Shown here: piece after piece, positions 38,601-46,731 of the stretch | Layout of the letters: every line of letters begins with the position of its first letter | Numbering within the stretch: the stretch's first letter is position 1 | Assembly: GCF_025943985.1 (NCBI RefSeq) | Contig: NZ_JAPCWE010000010.1 | Span: 59,198-123,197 of the forward strand | Length of the DNA: 64,000 bases | Direction: 5' to 3' | From: Anaerorudis cellulosivorans | GTDB lineage: Bacteria > Bacteroidota > Bacteroidia > Bacteroidales > Dysgonomonadaceae | The notes under the pieces: generated by a model | The model's database searches: none | The model's input: only the letters and a program-made list of their open reading frames with translations | Told to the model about the DNA's origin: nothing | Made by a program: the position numbers and the translations under genes

Positions 38601-39241
38601 AACAGGAAGTAGCGAATTATCAGTCCAAGATTAAAGATCCCGGCCGAGATGCACAAAAAGCACCGGGAGATGTGATTTTTGTCGATCTTTATGGTGCACC
38701 GACAGAGGATGACCCGGAGATAGCATTTAAAAGTTATAAACCCGACGGACAAATTGACAGCTACGATCAAACGTACTTGGGAAAAACGATTCCCGGTTTT
38801 TATTATGGTGTCGGTTTCGATTTAAGTTATAAAAACTTGGACGCTACTTTAAATTTTGCAGGAGTGGGTGATGTTCAAAAAATCAATACGCTAGGTAAAC
38901 AAAGTATTGGTGGTTTCGGAGAAAATTTTTTGGCTGTCTATCATGACAGGTGGACGCCTGAAAATACTTCCACTTCGATTCCGCGAGCAGTACAGAATGA
39001 TCCTTCTGGGAATAACAGAATATCGGACCGTCATGTTGAAAGTGGGGCTTTTCTTCGTTTTCAGAATTTCCAGATAGGTTATAATTTTAGAGGGAAAATA
39101 CTTAACGCGTTAGGTTTAAGTAATTTGCGCTGTTATTTGGCCGGGAATAATCTTTTTGTTATCTCGCCTTATGATGACCTTGATCCGGAAAATATTACCA
39201 CTCCAGTTACTTTTAGTATTGGTGTCAATTTAAGCTTTTAA
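35699..39241 (+). CDS. susC: SusC/RagA TonB-linked outer-membrane transporter with STN domain
   Basis: The protein has 1,180 residues from ATG 35699; ATG 35732 is an equally good start, 11 codons later. After a signal peptide (core VLLAFILISGVGII) come an STN domain (about 55-105: VKNTTLKGVFDRIEKSTGFS), a CarboxypepD_reg-like domain (RTVTGKVTDSKGDPLPGTTV), the SusC linker EVVAIGYGT, a plug (IRGVSTLGYNDPLYVIDGVP) and a 22-strand barrel. It imports glycan fragments with TonB energy; the STN domain signals to the FecR protein encoded upstream. SusD follows after 18 bp. Confidence 0.95.
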   Translation: MKCCKNQRYKGMKKNEKKKGEHIFSPVCKVLLAFILISGVGIICSNADESHAQETRLTFSVKNTTLKGVFDRIEKSTGFSFMYENNVIDVNSKVDFEAKNESIESILDRLLSDEVSYRIVGKHILLFRSEKQPAEKASAVVDVQQQQRTVTGKVTDSKGDPLPGTTVMVKGTTIGTITDADGNYSLSNVPEDATLVFSFVGMETQEINIGNRTRIDVTLQEEAVALEEVVAIGYGTRLKKDLTGAVSQISSEEIIKQNAITPELAMQGRIPGVYISNPGSNPTARPTVSIRGVSTLGYNDPLYVIDGVPMSEGYASAGDARAQDIRSPINVLSMINPNDIESISVLKDASATAIYGVRASNGVILITTKRGKEGKPRVEMSARYGIQNNFKRYDMASIQEYVDWSLEAAEANPAYVPEWHYTLFDETSPNYLGNSRDYTEDWVKAALVENAPVQDYNISVSGGNQTSTYAVGAGYSNQQNAFFRDEFDRYNLFANSDHQLTKWLKIGESYRFVYTQTDMDGGADLTTAFRAPWQPIYDPEGPYGYAPTGRTIDGVFRSYGYGMATRSHFLARAELMTTKFDLMRNLGSVYAEISPFDGLRIKGTVSFDYYTNIKENYYEMDRGLFENDRGIPYPESTGNFYSRRVLDNINIVKEFLVGYNNSFGKHNVDFIFNVMDQRVKWNFTQMSIDKESPITSWDQRRIEEGWDPENKGALYERNRSGLQGYMGRLSYNFNSKYYLDVTVRRDGSSKFGPGYKWGTFPSFAGAWRISSEPFMENLEWLDDLKIRVGWGETGNQETRDYAFLSLVNMNPKAAFGSSGKPGEGIIYPAAALGDFPVKDLSWETVTTTNVGFDAVMLGNRLTFTAEYYNRFTDGILQTISIPRLIGVLNSPVVNLAQVENKGFEFQASYTDKVGELGYSVSANLTTVKNTVKKLYEGQPVTNGNVRIEEGYSMNYIYGYKTDGLFQTEQEVANYQSKIKDPGRDAQKAPGDVIFVDLYGAPTEDDPEIAFKSYKPDGQIDSYDQTYLGKTIPGFYYGVGFDLSYKNLDATLNFAGVGDVQKINTLGKQSIGGFGENFLAVYHDRWTPENTSTSIPRAVQNDPSGNNRISDRHVESGAFLRFQNFQIGYNFRGKILNALGLSNLRCYLAGNNLFVISPYDDLDPENITTPVTFSIGVNLSF

Positions 39242-39259
39242 TTTCAAAATAGAACAAAA

Positions 39260-40792
39260 ATGAAAAATAGGAAAGTATTATATTATATTTTGCTTATCTT
39301 TACTTTGACTCAATATTCGTGTAGTGAAGATACGGTTAATCTTTTACCTGTTGGGGATACGGAAGCTACCTATTTCCAAAATGAATCTCAAATGGATGCA
39401 GGTATAATGGGTATTTATCAAAAGCTGGGTTTCTTTTACAGGTTCGGAGGAAGTCAAAACGGCAATACGGCTCCGGTTTGGCATTTACCAAGTGATGATT
39501 TGACGACCCCTTCAACTAATGCTCTTGAAAATTTTTCAGGGCTTAATGGAAGCAATTGGCAGGTGACATTGTTCTATACGTATGCATACCAGTTGATTAA
39601 CAGGGCTAATTACATGCTCGAAAAAATTGAAGAAAATGCTGATTTTGCTTACAAAAAACAGCCTGAACTGAAGAATCATCACAAGGGAGAAGCCCTTTTC
39701 CTGCGAGCTTATATGTATCTGCAGCTTTGGAATGTTTTTGGAACAGCTCCCTTGGTTACCACAAGAATTACCGAAATCTCCGATGGGTATCTTCCCAATT
39801 CGGAAGAAACGGAATTGCTGGATCAGGCGATCGTGGATCTTGCAGAAGCTGCACAATTGCTTCCTGACAGTTGGTCCCCAGAGATGAAGGGACGGGTAAC
39901 CAAAAATTCGGCACGCGGATTACGTGGAAAATGTTTGGTATTCAGAGGAAGTGTGAATAAAACTACTGAAGATTTTACAAAGGCAATTTCTGATTTCAAT
40001 GCAATTCAGAGTATTAGTCTCACTCCGAAATACAGCCAGAATTTTGATGTAAATTTTGAAAATAATCTAGAGTCACTTTTTGAGTACCAGGCAAACAGTA
40101 GTCCTAGTGATGTTAATCCGTTTTTGGATAATGACAATTTTGCAGTTATCGGTGAAATAGGGGCCTATTATGGTTATTTTTCCCAGAAACCTTCATGGAT
40201 CGGAAATTCTTATTACACTGCAACAGCTTCCATTAAAAATGCTTACGAAGAAGGTGATTTCAGAAGAACCTATAATATGGATTTAACTTCGGGTGTGAAT
40301 CTGAATGTTAAAAAATATATTCGAAATACAGCCTATGCAACAGGATGGGGTGGTCAGGATTATGAGCTTAGTGTGAATAATCCGAGAATCTTGCGGTATG
40401 CCGATGTTTTGCTTCTTAAGGCGGAAGCTATTGTTCGTTCCAATGCGAATTTATCGGAAGCCATAGGTTTGATTAATCAAATTCGGGAGCGTGCCCGTAA
40501 TTCAGGGGATGAATATTCCGATGTTCCGGCAGATCGAAATGTAAACGAAACTGAGAGACAGAAAGTACTGGAATGGATTTTTGAAGAACGCCGTCTCGAA
40601 TTGGCTTTTGAGGAAGGTCATCGTTGGTGGGATTTGCGCCGCCGACATATCGCCGGAGAAATAGATCTTAAAAATTTGGATTTCCATTCGCTTGATCCCA
40701 ATTTCAGGTTTGAGGACTATAATGTGAATTTCCCGTTGCCTGAGCAGGAAGTGGTGGAAAATCCGAATATGAATCAAAATGAAGGTTATTGA
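39260..40792 (+). CDS. susD: SusD/RagB glycan-binding lipoprotein
   Basis: The protein has 510 residues. The signal peptide ends in a lipobox with the acylated Cys21 (LTQYSC). The body has the SusD tetratricopeptide-like fold: YAYQLINRANYMLEKI, GEALFLRAYMYLQLWNVFG, and the C-terminal SusD motifs RYADVLLLKAEAI, WIFEERRLELAFEEGHRWWD and LRR. It caps the SusC barrel at the cell surface and captures the oligosaccharide. It is followed by a strong terminator. Confidence 0.95.
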   Translation: MKNRKVLYYILLIFTLTQYSCSEDTVNLLPVGDTEATYFQNESQMDAGIMGIYQKLGFFYRFGGSQNGNTAPVWHLPSDDLTTPSTNALENFSGLNGSNWQVTLFYTYAYQLINRANYMLEKIEENADFAYKKQPELKNHHKGEALFLRAYMYLQLWNVFGTAPLVTTRITEISDGYLPNSEETELLDQAIVDLAEAAQLLPDSWSPEMKGRVTKNSARGLRGKCLVFRGSVNKTTEDFTKAISDFNAIQSISLTPKYSQNFDVNFENNLESLFEYQANSSPSDVNPFLDNDNFAVIGEIGAYYGYFSQKPSWIGNSYYTATASIKNAYEEGDFRRTYNMDLTSGVNLNVKKYIRNTAYATGWGGQDYELSVNNPRILRYADVLLLKAEAIVRSNANLSEAIGLINQIRERARNSGDEYSDVPADRNVNETERQKVLEWIFEERRLELAFEEGHRWWDLRRRHIAGEIDLKNLDFHSLDPNFRFEDYNVNFPLPEQEVVENPNMNQNEGY

Positions 40793-40810
40793 TTCTTCGC
40801 TTAATGATCT

Positions 40811-40862
40811 TAATGATAAAGAGATCCTCTCGAATGAGGGGCTCTTTATCATTAATTTTTTT
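40811..40862 (+). terminator. Rho-independent terminator after susD
   Basis: TAATGATAAAGAG and CTCTTTATCATTA form a 13-bp stem, with a further CCTC/GAGG pairing inside, followed by a run of seven T. It closes the susC-susD transcript; the 155 bp that follow hold leader sequence for the next gene and no gene. Confidence 0.85.
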
Positions 40863-41016
40863 GAATTTATTCTTTATCTGTAAAAGATTAAGATGAAGAT
40901 ATTTAGGTGACGGACGATTACAGAGATGATGTTCGTCTACCGCATCCTATTTTGAACGTTGTGTTCTCCATTGAATTCTATGAATCTAATTTTACCCATT
41001 TAAATTTCAGTAAAAA

Positions 41017-42345
41017 ATGAATCTAACACGAAGAAGTTTTATTAAAAAATCGACCATGGCTGCTTCGGCGATGGGGACAATTACAATTCTTCCTCGACGC
41101 GTATGGTCGGCTTCCGTTGCCCCATCGGATAAAGTGAACGTGGCATTGATAGGATGTAACAATATGGGTTTCGGCATTTTGGGACATCACCTCGATACCC
41201 AAATGGTAAATTGTGTTGCTCTTTGCGATGTAGATAAAAATGTGCTGAACGCTAAGGCTCAAGAAGTGAAAAATCGTTATGGCCAACAGCCTGTTTTATA
41301 TGGCGATTATCGACAAGTTCTCGAGCGAAATGATGTGGATGCCGTGATCATCGGCACTCCAGATCATTGGCATTGTTTGATAATGGTTGACGCTTGTCAG
41401 GCAGGAAAGGATGTGTATGTAGAAAAACCGATGGCCAATACTATCGGCGAGTGCAATATTATGGTGAAAGCCGCAAAAAAGTACCAACGTGTGGTGCAGG
41501 TAGGTCAGCAACAGCGTGACAGTAAAGTTTTTAAGGACGTAATGAATCTGATAAAAAGTGGTGAAATAGGGAAGTTGCGCAAGGTGAACATTTGGGCTAA
41601 TTTTAATTATGGGTTGGGAGCCATTCCTCGACCTGACAGCGAGGTACCGCCGGGGGTGGATTATGATATGTGGCTTGGACCGGCTCCAAAACGGCAGTTT
41701 AATCCCAACCGTTTTCATGGAAGTTGGAGACATTTTTGGGATTATGGAGGAGGGCTAATGTCCGATTGGGGAGTACATCTTATTGATATGGGTCTTTGGA
41801 TAACTGATCTGGTCGAAGGACCCGAAAAAGTAATCACTTATGCTGCGAATCTTTGCCCCAAAACCATGCATCGTGATACCTTCGACACTATGAACGTTAT
41901 TTTTCCGAAAAAAGATTATGTCATCACCTGGGATATGACAGCCGGCATTCAGCAAGGACCTTTTGATTCGTCGTATGGCGTACAGTTTATTGGAGATAAT
42001 GCCACGATTTGTGCCGATCGTCTGAAATACCGTTTATATCCCGAATGGGATGAAGAAAAGAAAACGCCCAAGGCAAAAGCGGTTTCGTATGACAAGGGGA
42101 GTGAATCCCATCGCCAGCATGTGGACAATTTTCTGCATTGCGTGAAAAGTCGTGAGACCCCTTCTTGTCCTCCTGAGGTGGGGAGGGCAGCTGCATTGCA
42201 TGCTCATATTTCGAATATTGCTGGACGTGTAGAACAAACAGTCCTTGAGTGGGATGATGTCAACAATCGGTTTATCAATTGCGAAAGGGCCAATGAATTG
42301 ATATTTCCCGAGTATCGCAAGCCGTGGCATTTACCCGAAATTTAG
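41017..42345 (+). CDS. Exported Gfo/Idh/MocA family oxidoreductase
   Basis: The protein has 442 residues. It starts with a twin-arginine signal (TRRSFIKKSTMAASAMGT) to about residue 32, so it is exported folded, with its NAD(P) cofactor. The Rossmann domain shows KVNVALIGCNNMGFG and the family motif VYVEKPMANTIGE near residue 135; the C-terminal domain shows GGGLMSDWGVHLIDMGLW. Family members oxidise or reduce sugar hydroxyls. Its neighbour, a Tat-type xylose-isomerase-like protein, recalls the secreted 3-keto-glycoside systems of Bacteroides. Substrate not known. The next gene starts 37 bp on. Confidence 0.9.
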   Translation: MNLTRRSFIKKSTMAASAMGTITILPRRVWSASVAPSDKVNVALIGCNNMGFGILGHHLDTQMVNCVALCDVDKNVLNAKAQEVKNRYGQQPVLYGDYRQVLERNDVDAVIIGTPDHWHCLIMVDACQAGKDVYVEKPMANTIGECNIMVKAAKKYQRVVQVGQQQRDSKVFKDVMNLIKSGEIGKLRKVNIWANFNYGLGAIPRPDSEVPPGVDYDMWLGPAPKRQFNPNRFHGSWRHFWDYGGGLMSDWGVHLIDMGLWITDLVEGPEKVITYAANLCPKTMHRDTFDTMNVIFPKKDYVITWDMTAGIQQGPFDSSYGVQFIGDNATICADRLKYRLYPEWDEEKKTPKAKAVSYDKGSESHRQHVDNFLHCVKSRETPSCPPEVGRAAALHAHISNIAGRVEQTVLEWDDVNNRFINCERANELIFPEYRKPWHLPEI

Positions 42346-42382
42346 AGACAGCAAAAACAAGACAAGACTAAAACAAAAGAGA

Positions 42383-43228
42383 ATGGGAAGTAGGAGGAAT
42401 TTTATAAAGAAAGGCATGGTGATGGCTACGGGATTATTATTTGCAGACCATGCGATCCCAATGAATTTTGTAAGCAACAGTAAACTTAGAAAGATTGGCT
42501 TTATTGCCGGAATTGTCGATAAGGAGATGAAAGCCGATTGGAAGGGAACGTTGAAGAAGGCGGTAGCATTTGGCTTTTCAGAAATAGAAGGAGGCGACGA
42601 GTATGCTCCTTCGTCTAAAGAGTTTGTCGATTATTGTAATGAAATCGGTTTAAAACCTGTGGCTTCGGGTATTGATTTTACGGCTACAGCAGATCAACTT
42701 CAGGCAGAATTTGACCGCATAAATGTATTAGGAGTAAAGTATGTCGTAATTTACTGGCCATGGCTTACAGGAGGGCCATTTACTTTAGAGGACTGCAAAA
42801 AATCGGCCAGGGTGCTCAATGAAGTGGGTGCCCAAGCGAAAGCAAACGGGCTGTCGTTGTTATGGCATAATCATAATTTGGAATTTCATGCCATGGAAAA
42901 AGGACTGCCTTTCGATTACTTGATGAAGAATACCGATCCTCAGCTTGTTCAGTGCGAAATGGATATTTATTGGGTAAAAAAAGGAGGAGGAGATCCTCTC
43001 CAAGTGTTGAGGAAATATGCCGGGAGAATTTCAGTTTTGCATGTGAAAGACATGGCTCCAGATGGTGATTTTATTTGTCCCGGCAGAGGAATTATCGATT
43101 TTGTACCCATTTTCAGAGAAGCTGAAAAGCAGGGGATCAAACACTATATGGTTGAGCGCGATAATGAACCCGAAGGAATAGGCTGTCTGGAGTCGAGTGC
43201 GGAATTTTTAAAAAACATTTCTTTCTAA
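42383..43228 (+). CDS. Exported xylose-isomerase-like TIM-barrel protein
   Basis: The protein has 281 residues. A Tat-type signal (SRRNFIKKGMVMATGLLF) precedes an AP-endonuclease-2/sugar-phosphate isomerase barrel: GFSEIEGGDEYAPS, SLLWHNHNLEFH, QCEMDIYWVKKGGGDP, VLHVKDMAPDG and YMVERDNEP hold the metal-binding His, Asp and Glu residues. Exported members act as epimerases, isomerases or lyases on free or oxidised sugars, not on sugar phosphates. It lies directly after the oxidoreductase gene, suggesting consecutive steps. Confidence 0.87.
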   Translation: MGSRRNFIKKGMVMATGLLFADHAIPMNFVSNSKLRKIGFIAGIVDKEMKADWKGTLKKAVAFGFSEIEGGDEYAPSSKEFVDYCNEIGLKPVASGIDFTATADQLQAEFDRINVLGVKYVVIYWPWLTGGPFTLEDCKKSARVLNEVGAQAKANGLSLLWHNHNLEFHAMEKGLPFDYLMKNTDPQLVQCEMDIYWVKKGGGDPLQVLRKYAGRISVLHVKDMAPDGDFICPGRGIIDFVPIFREAEKQGIKHYMVERDNEPEGIGCLESSAEFLKNISF

Positions 43229-43321
43229 GCGTTTTTAGACGGTTTTGATGCAAAGTATTGACAATCGTTTTTTATTGCCATGTTGTAAAAATTAATTTAC
43301 CTATTTAAAATTGAAAGAATA

Positions 43322-44998
43322 ATGAAAGCGCTTTTTATCATTTTCATTTTTTGTTTTCAGTTGTTGATGAGCCCAACGATGAAGGCTCAAACCACATTTG
43401 GGGAAGGAGCAGGAGAATATCAAGAATTATTTAACCGTATAAAGGAGCGTCTTCTCGATTCCGACGAGTCACGAAAAGTTACGTTGGGAGGTAAAGAACG
43501 AAGCCAGTTTGTCCCTTGGATACGAGACAATACCCATGTGGTCAAAGCCATGAAATACTTTGTCTCGGATATAAGCAGTTTTTGGGAACTTTTTATGGAA
43601 AGACAAACTAAAGAAGGGCTCTATTACGATTACTATATGCCTATTACAGCACCGGAAAATCACCGGATGAATCTTTTCGATCATCGCTACTGGAAAATTT
43701 TTTCCGGTGAAAAGACCCAAATGCATCGGTTGCCGGTGGAAGCCGACTTGGAATATTTGTTGGTAGAAGGTGCTTGGTATATTTGGCAGGCTGAGGGAGA
43801 TAATGAATACCTGCATCGATGGATGAATAATTTGGAGAAAGGATTGTATTATTCGATGAACGATCCGTTAAGATGGTCGAAAAAATATCAGCTGATTAAA
43901 CGTGGATATACATTGGATACATGGGACTTTATGCAGCTGCCGACAACGCGTGAAGAATATACAAGGGCAGGAGGTGATGTTCAGGACGGCATTTTTAATA
44001 TTAATGAGAACACCCCCATGGGAATTATGCATGGCGACAACAGTGGATTATATGCAGCATGCAACCAGTTGTCAAGAATGTATGAATCGATGAATGAACC
44101 GGAAAAAGCCGAAATATGGGCTAAGCAAGCCGAGATAATTCGTATTCGAACGAATAAGCTTTGTTGGAACGGAAAATTTTATGTCCATTTTGTTCCCGAC
44201 GATCCTATGCCATCTTACCTTCACATGGACCAGAAAAATACGTTGAGCCTTTCCAATCCCTATGATATTAATCGTGGTTTGCCTACCCACGATATGGCAG
44301 TTTCTATAATTAAAACGTATCAATCGCTGAAAGAGAAAAATGTATTGAACAGTTTTGCCGAATGGTTTGGAATATATCCTCCTGTTGAACCTCATTTTGC
44401 CGATTATCAACCGGGCTCTTATATGAACGGTGGAGTGAACACTATTGTTGCAGGAGAATTGGCAAAAGCTGCGTTTCAGCATGGCATGGAAAGTTATGGG
44501 GTAGATATTTTAAATCGACTGTTAGATTTAGTTCGAAAGCATCATGGCGACTTGCCGGTTGCATATCGTCCTGACGGTACTGTCGATGCAGGAATACCGG
44601 ATAATTGGGGACAGGCGGCAGTAATGAGTGCATTAATTGAAGGATTGGCAGGTGTAGTGGATAGGGGTCAATTGTTTCAATCGGTTGAACTTTCACCGCG
44701 CTGGTTAGTTGCAGGAAAGGATGATGTTAAAATTACAATTCATTATCCGGCAAGTGATAAAAAGGTCAACTATCACTATCTACAAAAGAAAAATCAAAAC
44801 AGAATGCAATTAACTGTGAGCGGTGATCCGTTGAATTATAAAGTAAGATTGTTCTTACCCGTCGGCAAAAGCCCTTCAAAGGTTACCGTGGATAATAAAT
44901 CGGCATCGATAAAAACTGAAAAGGTAGAATCCAGCACTTATGTTGTTGTTGAACATATCCCTGAAGGGGAACATGTCATAATGGTTGAGTACAAATAA
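43322..44998 (+). CDS. Secreted six-hairpin glycosidase-like protein
   Basis: The protein has 558 residues with a Sec signal (MKALFIIFIFCFQLLMS). Repeated paired helices with motifs RDNTHVVKAMKYFV, LPVEADLEYLLVEGAWYIW, GIMHGDNSGLYAACNQLSRM and YMNGGVNTIVAGELAKAAF suggest an (alpha/alpha)6 barrel as in GH15/GH63/GH78-like enzymes; the C-terminus is a small beta domain. I do not recognise the family, and the catalytic residues are not assigned. It is intact. Its leader shares a 14-bp motif with that of the Gfo/Idh/MocA gene. Confidence 0.62.
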   Translation: MKALFIIFIFCFQLLMSPTMKAQTTFGEGAGEYQELFNRIKERLLDSDESRKVTLGGKERSQFVPWIRDNTHVVKAMKYFVSDISSFWELFMERQTKEGLYYDYYMPITAPENHRMNLFDHRYWKIFSGEKTQMHRLPVEADLEYLLVEGAWYIWQAEGDNEYLHRWMNNLEKGLYYSMNDPLRWSKKYQLIKRGYTLDTWDFMQLPTTREEYTRAGGDVQDGIFNINENTPMGIMHGDNSGLYAACNQLSRMYESMNEPEKAEIWAKQAEIIRIRTNKLCWNGKFYVHFVPDDPMPSYLHMDQKNTLSLSNPYDINRGLPTHDMAVSIIKTYQSLKEKNVLNSFAEWFGIYPPVEPHFADYQPGSYMNGGVNTIVAGELAKAAFQHGMESYGVDILNRLLDLVRKHHGDLPVAYRPDGTVDAGIPDNWGQAAVMSALIEGLAGVVDRGQLFQSVELSPRWLVAGKDDVKITIHYPASDKKVNYHYLQKKNQNRMQLTVSGDPLNYKVRLFLPVGKSPSKVTVDNKSASIKTEKVESSTYVVVEHIPEGEHVIMVEYK

Positions 44999-45027
44999 GC
45001 GTTACGAGGTGAACCGTTCGAAAGTAG

Positions 45028-45201
45028 TTTGTCAATTGTGGCAAGTCTCTACTTCCGGGAGGTGGTATTTTGGGTTTACATACCAAGAACGGTGGAAAAA
45101 GAGTTATTCATCTACGGAATGGAAAAACAGTGGAATTAAATATGCCTCCTCAAAACACTATAATCCTTGATAATGAAACTGGCAATATTTTGTTGCAGTA
45201 A
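45028..45201 (+). pseudogene. Orphan C-terminal tail of a glycosidase gene
   Basis: This frame is bounded upstream by TAG 45025 and encodes about 57 residues ending at TAA 45199. It contains GLHTKNGGKRVIHLRNGKTV and IILDNETGNI, which reads as the end of the C-terminal beta domain of large Bacteroidetes glycosidases (from memory, not searched). No start codon or upstream body is present; the preceding gene ends 30 bp before. It is best read as what remains after deletion of a larger gene. Confidence 0.55.
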
Positions 45202-45227
45202 ATATTATTTTTTTAAACGTAAACAAA

Positions 45228-45284
45228 ATGAAAAATCAGTATAAAGTTGGAATATTACTTATTGGAACATGTTTTTTAATTTGA
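45228..45284 (+). pseudogene. Truncated 5' end of a GH-A-type gene
   Basis: ATG 45228 opens an 18-codon frame (MKNQYKVGILLIGTCFLI, then TGA), a signal-peptide start with no body. It resembles the start of the gene at 54947 (MKVRYKIGVIFFVLGLLIF), and both are preceded by ATTTTTTTAAAC in the leader. It looks like the head of a paralogue cut off where the sulfatase block begins. Confidence 0.5.
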
Positions 45285-45299
45285 TGATTTATTTTGAAA

Positions 45300-46718
45300 A
45301 TGGGACAAACAAAAGTGTTATTTTTTACTGTTGGTTTTTTTGTGGGATTTTCCAATCTTGCTGATGCCCAATTTGCTGAAACACCGCCCAATATTGTTTT
45401 TATACTTACTGACGATTTGGGATGGACTGACCTGAGATGTTACGGAAATAAGTTTAACGAAACTCCTCACATCGACAAATTGGCAGAGAGAGGCATCTGT
45501 TTCACGCAAGCTTATGCAGCCTGTCCGGTTTGCTCACCCACGCGGGCTTCCATTTTAACCGGAAAGTATCCGGCCCGGCTTCATCTTACAAATTTCCTAA
45601 TAGGTAACCGTACTGACCCGGAATCTCCTGTTTTACCTCCTTCCGGCTGGAAAACCATGCTGGATGCCCGGGAAGTTACGCTTCCCGAATTGTTGAAAAC
45701 CAAAGGCTACACTTCGGCCATGGTGGGAAAATGGCACCTGGGCAACCATGATTCTGTAACTTCGTGGAATCAGGGATTTGATTTTACACGGATGATTGGC
45801 AAAAACGGCCTCGATTATTACAACTATTCTATTTTTATCGATTCGTATCAGAATGAATTTATCGATGACGGCACAAATTACCTGACAGATAAACTCACGG
45901 AATACGGGGTGGAATTTATACGAAAAAATAAAGATCAACCTTTTTTTCTTTATATGGCATATTCTGCTCCCCATGTATTTATTGTTCCACGAGGTGATAA
46001 AATGCGTAAATATTTTTTCAAATACGAACAATCGAAACCCGAAAAATTTAATCCCTATTACGCAGCCATGGTTGAAAGTATTGACGACGGAGTGGGTCGA
46101 ATCATGAAAACACTGGAGGAAAATGGTTTGCTTGGAAATACGCTTGTGATTTTTACCTCCGATAACGGAGGTCTGGGCATTGATGAATTGGGCCCGACAC
46201 CCACCAACCTGGCGCCTTTGCGAAAATGGAAAGGCCACATCTACGAAGGCGGAACACGTGTGCCGGCCATTTTTAGCTGGCCCGGGAAACTTCAGGCCGG
46301 GAAGGTTTCAGAAAATTATTTCAGCAGTATCGACTACCTACCCACATTTTGCGAACTGACGGGGATTTCTGATATTCCTGAAAATGTGGATGGGAAAAGC
46401 ATCGTGCCGCTTTTATTAAAGCCTGAAAAAAAGGAGGATTACGAAAGACCGCTTTTTTGGCACTACCCGCATTTCTCAAACCAGTTGGGCCGCCCGGCCG
46501 GATCGGTACGGATGGGTGATTTCAAACTGGTAGAATTGTATGAAACCGGTACACTTGAATTGTACAACCTGAAAGAGGACATTTCGGAATCGAACAATCT
46601 TTCTGAAAAAATGAAGGATAAAACAACCGAAATGTATAAATTGCTTGCTGACTGGCGAAAAAGTGTGAATGCTCAAATGCCGGTTCCAAATCCTGATTAT
46701 CAACCACCAAGTAATTGA
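45300..46718 (+). CDS. Secreted sulfatase, Cys-type
   Basis: The protein has 472 residues from ATG 45300 and a signal peptide (VLFFTVGFFVGFSNLADA). The S1 sulfatase domain opens with NIVFILTDDLGWTDLRCYGN (metal aspartates). The formylglycine site is CSPTR with Cys78, followed by ASILTGKYPAR; VGKWHLGN and FTSDNGG complete the active site. It removes sulfate esters from a carbohydrate; S1 subfamily not assigned. Maturation needs an anaerobic sulfatase-maturating enzyme, not in the window. Base use differs from the upstream half of the locus. Confidence 0.92.
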   Translation: MGQTKVLFFTVGFFVGFSNLADAQFAETPPNIVFILTDDLGWTDLRCYGNKFNETPHIDKLAERGICFTQAYAACPVCSPTRASILTGKYPARLHLTNFLIGNRTDPESPVLPPSGWKTMLDAREVTLPELLKTKGYTSAMVGKWHLGNHDSVTSWNQGFDFTRMIGKNGLDYYNYSIFIDSYQNEFIDDGTNYLTDKLTEYGVEFIRKNKDQPFFLYMAYSAPHVFIVPRGDKMRKYFFKYEQSKPEKFNPYYAAMVESIDDGVGRIMKTLEENGLLGNTLVIFTSDNGGLGIDELGPTPTNLAPLRKWKGHIYEGGTRVPAIFSWPGKLQAGKVSENYFSSIDYLPTFCELTGISDIPENVDGKSIVPLLLKPEKKEDYERPLFWHYPHFSNQLGRPAGSVRMGDFKLVELYETGTLELYNLKEDISESNNLSEKMKDKTTEMYKLLADWRKSVNAQMPVPNPDYQPPSN

Positions 46719-46731
46719 GGGAATGGATGAT

